From Lytechinus pictus (lineage: Eukaryota; Echinodermata; Echinoidea; Temnopleuroida; Toxopneustidae), in assembly GCF_037042905.1 (NCBI RefSeq), contig NC_087254.1:18160603-18224602 (forward strand): a DNA stretch of 64,000 nt, written 5' to 3'. This document shows, piece after piece, positions 11,189 to 20,100 of the stretch; position 1 is the stretch's first letter, and every line of letters starts with the position of its first letter. Below the pieces are notes generated by a model. That model saw only the letters and a list, made by a program, of their open reading frames with translations. It ran no database searches and was not told the origin of the DNA. A program made the position numbers and the translations under genes.

Positions 11189-14100
11189 CTGAAGAAAACA
11201 AGATAAAGAAAAGAAAATATGTTATTGGTTTTTTTTTTAAGTAGATGATTTGATAAATATAATTGGTTGCTTGGATGATGAGACATTGTGCATAGGTGAT
11301 AACTATTTTCTTTATCGTCTTTTTTTAATATAAACAAAAGTTGTAGGAAAGTTGGAAATAATCATTGTAAATTATGCAACTCCACAAACGTTCTGTTATT
11401 TGAATTTTAAATCAGATCACACGATATTCAGCGAATTGCACTATGGCATCCAAACCCATTCCAGACCTCGCGCTATCTCCCTTAGCGAGAGGGGAGACCT
11501 CGCGCTACCCTGCACTCTGACGTCAGAGTGCAGGATAGCGCGAGGTCTGGAATTATCTAGAATTATCTAGAATTTAGATCAAATACAGCATTTGGGGCAA
11601 CTAAGTAATGCATAGAGGACCTAAATAATTAACACTGTGCTCGACTCGCCAAATGGAGATACCACACTCGGTCCTGCGGACCTCGGTGCGGTATATCCAT
11701 TGGCTCTTCTCGCACATCGTTCATTATTTGTATACTATCAAATTCTATCCATGATGTTCAGGAAGAATATGATTTTTTTAATGGCCAAAAGCAAATTTTT
11801 GCTTTACAAAAACCCCCTCAGAGAGAGAGAGGGAAAAAAAGAAAGAACCTGCAATCTTAATCCATAACAAAAATTTACCATTTATCCTTGTTAGATCAGA
11901 AATATTTTACAAACCCATCTTCTGAAATTGTCAAATTTTGACCTAAGTGTCATTTGACCTTGTGACTTCAAAATCAAATCAGATCACTCTCATTTCGATA
12001 TATGAGCCCAGTAATTGCAAGAATGCTAACTTTTCTGGTATACAATGACCTGTGTGATCGACAACATTTGCCCTTAAAAAGAAAATCGCTAAGTGTATAA
12101 ATTGTTTGGGGGTAGTCTAGAATCTGATAAGGGTTAATAATATATCTTGTGATCATACTCACATCCTCATACGAAACATTGATGACGCCATTCATAGTAG
12201 TGTCTCTTTTCTTGAAAGCTTCCGTCAAAGACTTGAGCATCACACAAACTTGGATAAAATCATCAAACTTTATCGTTCCAGCATGAGTTCGATCAAACCT
12301 GGTCACGATGAGATTACAAAACTGCGCTGACCTGGTTGGATACATTCCAGGAGGATAACAAATAATAAAAAGAACACAAACAGATTATAAGACAAATTCA
12401 GTTTTATCAATAAGTACCGAGTCGTGCCTGAACACTGGAATCTGTCTGATGTGACTGGATTCAAATAACCTATTTCCCATTCCGGTTTAAGATAAAACAA
12501 AGTACAGCGACATAATTCGGCTCATATTTTAAAGAGAAAAACAGCAAGTATTCTTTACATTTATTAAAGTCAGTCAGCCGGTCGGTCATCCCAGTTTTTA
12601 ATCCGGTTTATTCCCCGACTGCGAGGTTGGCCGGATTCGCCTCGCACCCACTTCCCTATCGGACCTCCCATCATCGAGCAGGCCACACCTACATGACCCA
12701 AAGTGAGGGCTTGCAAGATGCTCTTTGAGGTAGGCCGGTACTGCCCACCGGCAGCCTTTGGGTTGGCTGGTGCCCCGCTAATGCATGCAAGGAGTTTTAC
12801 AGCTGGATGCCCTTCTTGATGCCAACCTGGGACAGGTGATGGTGGTGTTTCACCTGTTCGTATAGTAAGTACTGCTTTACCAGGATACAAGTAGCAAGTT
12901 CCTGAGGAAACCTGATCTAATATTCCTTTGATGTTAAGGTGTGCAAGTAAGCTGTCTTACAATATATATAAAGTAGGATCAACGTGCCCCATTTTTATCA
13001 GGTTCAGCTGTTATCAAAATGTCTTCCCTGTTTGTGATTAATGAACTTTCTTGCTACAGTGAAGGCAAGCAATCTCCACACAGTCTATCGTATTTTGCGA
13101 CAGCACAGATGAGCAGCTACTCCATTTGCCATGTAATAGAATTTTCAAAAAAAATAAATCTTTTCAAATTTTCAATCAAAGAGTTATTTGTATGGTGGAT
13201 ACATCATCAGACAGATAATTCCATACCTCCTTCTATCAGAATTTTTTTTTTTATTCTTCATGTTCTATGAAAAAATTAAAAATTCATGGAATTTACAGTA
13301 CATGATATATGGAGGTTAGCATTAAAAAAACCACCAAATGTGGGCCCCGTCTTACAAAGATTTACAATTGATCCGATCAACCTCAGCTATATGGAAGTCC
13401 ATCAAAGTAATAATTTCTATCTACTACAGAAAATTTGCACAATGTCCTTTGTAAATAAAGAGAAGCACACTGAATTTTCAAGAAAACAATGAACATATAA
13501 ATATACATCACATCTAGAAAATATTTTGAACAAACATGCATTTTAGATGTTGATGTTGCTGGCTTTCCATAGTTGTGGTGATCGGATCGATCGCAACTCT
13601 TTGTAAGACAGGGCCCTGATGTAAGGAATGATGCATAACTTACAATCTGTATCCAAATGACTGGAAGGCTGTATTGAGTTCATTGGCATCAATGTTTCCT
13701 GATCTATCCCTGTCAAATCTAGCCATGATAAGGAGGAAAATGGATGAAACACAAGTCTTATTCAAATAACATATACTAACAAGGACATAACATCCATCTC
13801 TCTTCTTTCATTTTGTTTTTGAAATGTTAATATGTAAGGAGAAAGTCTATCTGTATGTGTATTTGCCCTATTGTTATCAAATTAAAACCTCTCCAAAGTT
13901 TTAGAAAAGGTTGAAAAATGCGAAAAAGAAACAAAAATCATTGTCACCATGCTCCTTTGGATACATGGACATAATGTAACTGAAACGTAAGTAAGGGTGA
14001 TATCACGTACCCAAGTTTCTTATGCCCTAAATCCCACCCCCCATGAAAATAAATGTATTTCCTGAGGATTTTGTTCATAATTCACAGTAATGTTATTTTA

Positions 14101-17100
14101 AATGCCATACAAACAAGAACCTTGTCTGATTCGAACTATTAAAGTTCTTTTCTTTTTATGTTAGAGTGTGCAAGTACCCATCTCTTTTAACAACATACTT
14201 CAATGACAAAGTTTAAAAAAAAATAGAAATTGAGCTTTGGTTTTACCTGTCAAAACAAGCTTTCCAATCCTGAATGTATTTCCACAATGATGAAAACTCA
14301 TTAAAGTTGATGGTGCCATTTCTGTCAATGATTATAAAGAGAAATATTAAATGGCAACTGAGGACCATCAGGACTGTTACCAACAGATTTGAATTAAATG
14401 AAATACAAGCTAATCCACTGCCTACTAGAAACAGCCTTTTCCTTGATAAGAGCCTATAGATGATAATGCAGGTGATCCGCTATATAAAAATTGATCAATG
14501 ATTGCCATATTTTATGTATCAATTGTCAAAACCCTTGTAGCATTGGTCATATTGATCTTTTTCATAATAGGGCAATTCCATAAAATAATCAACCTTTTTG
14601 TACATCCGACCCCTACTTTTCTCAAGTTTTACTTCCCTTCATAAACCGACCAATCCGTAATAGTTTGAGAGCATTTCAGACCGTCAAAAGAAATCAGAGA
14701 CAGAAATTTCACGATGGTCCCACAAATATGGGGTCGGACGTACAAATTTTATGAAAGTACCCAGTAGAGAAAATGGAGTCAATTTTCAACACTGCACTTT
14801 GGCTTTCTTGTAACAGCAACAAAGGAGGATTACCTTCATACATAAATATTCTCAAGTATTCATAACGATAAATGACGGGTAATCTAGCCTACTAGCTGGA
14901 GAGCATATTGCACAAATTATACAATCCAGGGGGGTGGGTGTTTCACAAAGAGTTAAGTGTGACTTGAGAGTCGTAGTTGATTTCCTAGCTGCGTGCGGTA
15001 TAAAATGCATTTGTCAAATCTTGCTGAGAGGACATATCCTCCTGTATACCAATCAATAGGATTGCGTGTTGTATATCATGTATGCGTCGCCATGACTCGA
15101 AAGTCACACTTAATTCTTTTTTAAACACCCCCAGGAGTCAATGGGTTAATGTGTATTATTCGTTGAGAATCGGTGAATAATCAGTAAATCAATGGGGCAA
15201 GAATTAATTTCTATCTTCACATAGGAAAGATTAAATTTGTTAGAACTAACGAAATGGTCAGTTTTTACAACTTCAGTGAAATCATTCATTTCAATTGGTT
15301 GAGAAGCACTGGTCTTTGACTGTTACTATGGTAACTGTCAGAGAAAGAAAACTTAAAAGCAGTCACAATTTTTGTGAAATGCCATCCTGATGACATGAAT
15401 AAGATAAAGAATTAAAGATCTAATGAAGCTGGCAGCATCACAGTCAAAAGTTAACAAAAGCATGTGTATTTTCTGAATTTGGCAAGAAAAGGTTGTCTTG
15501 CATCAAGGATATTTATACAATTCAATTTCTTAAACATAGATTTAGTGAGTTCTCATATAACTTAAAGAAATACATAAAGAAATTTTGACATCTACTAGAA
15601 TAAAACCCCAGTAAGCTGAAAATAACCAATATACATGTAGAACATTAATGGGCATGTGCATGTGTAGGTATCATAGGTTCATCCATTTGGAAATTGCTGG
15701 AATGAGAGCAGCTATAGCCAGGTTTGGATAAGGCAAGCAGGAGTCCATTCATGAGCAGCAACTACCCAAAACAAAGTCTGGTTAATAGAAATCTGGAAAA
15801 AAATCCATGGACAAGAGAGAGTTTCATGAAGCATTTTGTCAATTTTTCAGCGACTATTTGTTATGAGCTACCGAACTCCTTGCATTTGATTGGCCACTTT
15901 GCATTTGATTTATCAATGAAAGTGACTGACTACAAGTGTAGGAATTTGTTTCATGAAACGCTCCAGAGGATATGCTTTGCAAGAGGTGGTGGTAGTGCCG
16001 AGTGGTGGGGGGAGGGAGTTCGGCAGGTAGGTACATGTAGATAACAAACGCACACTCTCCTACGAACTTCAAATATGAAAGCAGCTTAGTCAGATTGATC
16101 GTGAGGGAAGGGATGACTTGGCTACAATCATGCCCTACTTTCAGTCTATATGTTAACTGATAAAACTTCAACCTAGGAAGAGAAGGACTTGCATTTTGCA
16201 AACGTCTACAGTGTGACAAGATCCAAGGCAGTACTAGACTCCTACACATCTAGCCATTTTTAGATACTCAAGTATCTATCTTTAATTATTCAATTTTTGT
16301 GTGGATGCAAGTAGCGAAAGCAGGGATGATGCTTAAAATTGTGATCAGACATTTGCCAAATGAAAATTTTGTGTCTCCATTACATTGAGATTTTTACAAA
16401 GGGACTCTTATAAAGAATTGCTGTATGGGATATGGCAAAACACATGACTAGGTCATATTAGCTTCTTGACCAACATGCTTTGGTCTCACTCTACCTGAGA
16501 TTTTAATATTGAAGCAGTAATATGAAATATTGACCCAATGCAACATACTGGTCCTCTGTCTATAGAATATAGAATAGAAGTAAATCTGCCAATTAAAGTC
16601 AAATACTTTGAGGCCTTAGAAATCTTTTAGAATTTTGGCAAAATTTGACATAGAAGATAATAACAAATTTGCATATTCTGGTCTGAAAGAAAGCTTTGAG
16701 TTAGGCGATTATTTGGCTTATAGAAGGTTGAGTCTATCATGTATTCATTCACCTGTCTCGATCAAACATGCCGATCATAAGCCTACAAGTCTCGTGATTG
16801 AAAGGCGTCATATTCCCATTAAGCAACGCATGCTGAAGCTCATCGGCAGTGATTCCACCGCTGTTATCTGCATCAACTGCCTATGAGGTCAGGAAGTCAG
16901 AAGACAAAAGGGGATTAAAGACAAAGATGGGATTAAAGACAAAGAAGGGATTAAAGACAGATGGGATCAACACGAGACTACTAAACAGTGCACAATTACC
17001 TATCCTTGTCGAACATTCCAATCATAAGACGACACGTTTCAAGGTTGAAGTTTGAGTTGTTGCCATTGAGAAGCGCTTGGCGGAGCTCTTGAGCCGTGAT

Positions 17101-20100
17101 AGCATTGCTATGATCTTGATCTACTGCCTAGTGGGATACAAGAAGGGGTGGGGTCAGGTCACAATCAAGTTCTGCTATATCTATGTTAAAACCCCCAGTT
17201 TTTCATAAGCTAAAATACACATTCTGTGATGTTTGGTGCTTTAAACATCAAATTCAAAGTATGCACTTAAAACCTGGTGAAAACAGTGCTGAACACTGCT
17301 GACATATTTGATCCATAGATTTTCCACTAATGCATGGTTTGATATTTTGCTTTGAAGTTCAATTTATTTATTTTCTCACCAATATAAACTAGAATGTCGC
17401 GAAGGCGAGCACATAATACACCCACCTGTAATGCGGAAAATGGAGGTATTGGTCAAGCAAGAAAAGTGGAAGGTGGCGACTTCACCTTTGACCTTCTGAC
17501 CTCAAACTCAAGAGAATTGCTGATTTCTATGCTAGTATCATACACACCAAATTATATGAGCCTAGGTTAAGTTAAACTGAAATTATCGCGTTTACACGGA
17601 CTGCAGAAGGGTAAGATGAAAATATGTCACTGTGACCTTGACCTTTGACCTTTTGACCTCAAAATCGATAGGCTTCCTGGGATCTAAACTGGTATCATAC
17701 ACACCAAATTATATGAGCCTAGGTCAAGTCAAACTGAAGTTATCGCATTTACAAGGAATAGTTAACGGACGGACAGACGGACGGACACCGAGCGTGATAC
17801 CATTATACGTCCCGTCTAGGACGGGCATATAAAAAATATACAATATGTACAAGAATGAAAATGACATGTATAAGAGATAAAAACAGAAACTAAGTAAGAA
17901 CTTTTGAGTTTCAGTTGTAGCTCCCAGTAAAGCAAGGTAAAAAACATATGGAAATCAAATGAAAAATATACACACAGCATCAGCAATCCCCATCATACAT
18001 ACAAGGGGGAAGGGGGACTGTACAAAAAAAAAAATTGGGGGGGGTGGGGCCTTAGAATTGTATGATCTCTCAAATTCTGTGAATTCCGTATGTGAAATTT
18101 TTCTATTCACTTTATAATGGAAAACTGAACACTTTCAGTGCTATTAGCAAGTACTATCTGATCAATCCCCTATGAAACAATACATTTGTAAACAAGGTAT
18201 GTGAGACAAATTGATAGCTATGACATCTCTGCCCCCTAGGGTTTTTGTTTATACAGATAAAATAAGGATTGCTATGAGTTCATATAATCATTCATGTCAG
18301 CATCAATCAGTAAGCTTAGGAACAGATGATTTGAATACTCATTATGTGCAATCATTCATAGCATTCAATATCACATGCAAAAGCTTAGATATTGATGCAA
18401 AGATTGCAATGAATTCATCCAACAAGTCTAGTTTAATCAGTAAGCTTTGTTTGTATGTATGTCCCTATAATTAAATAGTAAGTAATACTCACTTTGAACC
18501 AAGACCATAATGTTGGGTCTGCACCGGGAGGAGGACCACCTGGGTTATATCCTGGGGCGCCATACCTGTATAATACAACAATAGAACTTATTATTCAAGG
18601 GATCTGAAATCCAATGGACCATTTCATAGTATGTCTCTACACTGGACTGGTGACCTTTTCGTGTTCTAAGATGCCCCAAATTTTCCCAGTTTTAACATAA
18701 AATTTCAGGATTTTCAGCAAAAAATGGGAGTGCTTTTACTATCACTCTAATCAAATTTACTTTTCCATTTAAACAATTGTTACTAATGATAGCCCCCCCC
18801 CCCCCGATGGGTCAACTTGGATGATCTAGAATACATGTAGGCCTATCCTAATTCCATCATTTAAGAATTGAAATGAGATCTAGTTTTTTGGTTAACCCCC
18901 GAATCACAGGCTTTTGAAGGAAAGTCAGCTTATCATAACCCTTATCACAGGTACAGTAAATGTATTTTGAAGGAAAGCTGGAAAAAATTACTGCCTGAAT
19001 TTCAAGATTGTTTGGGGGTGATTCGTAAACCACGCCTAATTAAGATATATCTGGAAAAAATCTAAAAACAAACATATTTCAATAACGGGGGGGGGGGGGT
19101 TCTCCTGAGAAACCTAAAATATTCCCATTCCCCTGATCACAGATTTCCCCCCAGAATTGATATCAATCTGTACTTTACATATTAGAGTATGATTTTTACC
19201 AAATTAGCAGGGAAAAAAATTACAAGGGAGCTTTGGGAAATTTGGCCCTGAAAGAGCCCTGGGAAATCCTAGTTCACTGTAATTTTAAAGGACAAGTCCA
19301 CCCCAACAAAAATTAAAGTGGATTTAATAAAAAGAGAAAAATCCAACAAGCAAACAATCAAAATGTCACCAAAATCTGATGTATAAGAAAGTTATGACAT
19401 TTTAAAGTTTCGCTTATTTTTCGCAAAACAGTTATATGCACATCCTGGTTAGTATTCAAATGAGGAAACTGATGTCATCCACTCACTTTTTCTTTTGTAT
19501 TTTATTATATTAAATATGAAATATCCAAATTTTCTCCTCAATGTCATGTTCGACAATGATTAATTCCACTTGAACATGTGGAATTAGCAATGTTTAATAC
19601 TATATGGTTCAGTCAAGTTGGTCCCATTTGTCAAATCTGTAAAAAATGAAATATTGTATAATTCAAACAATAAAAAACAAAAGAAATAGTGAGTGAGGGA
19701 CATCATCAACTGTCTCATTTGCATGTCGCCAAGTTGTGCATATCACTGTTTTGTGAAAAATAAGTGAAACTTCAAAATGTCATAACTTTCTTATTTTACA
19801 TCCGATTTTAATGACATTTTCAGTGTTATGCTTGTTGGATTTTTCTCTTTTTATTTAAATCCACTTTTTTTGGGGTGGACTTGTCCTTTAACCCTATAGC
19901 ACCTGAACCGCCCGAGACCGCCCTTCCTATTACACACTGAACCGCCTTTAACCGCCCGTACGTTTTCTTTGCGCTATAGTATCTCTTGTCTATGATTTAC
20001 CGTGGTAATATTGCGGGTGCATACCGTATAGGTTGGCTGCTATATAGATCTGCATAGAAAAGTGTATGCTCCTATTGAGTATAATAGAGAAAAACCGATT

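Noticed and set aside
12570..12890. 106-codon minus-strand open frame in PEF1 intron 7
   Set aside because: It is GC-rich repeat-like sequence without splice signals or similarity to penta-EF-hand proteins.
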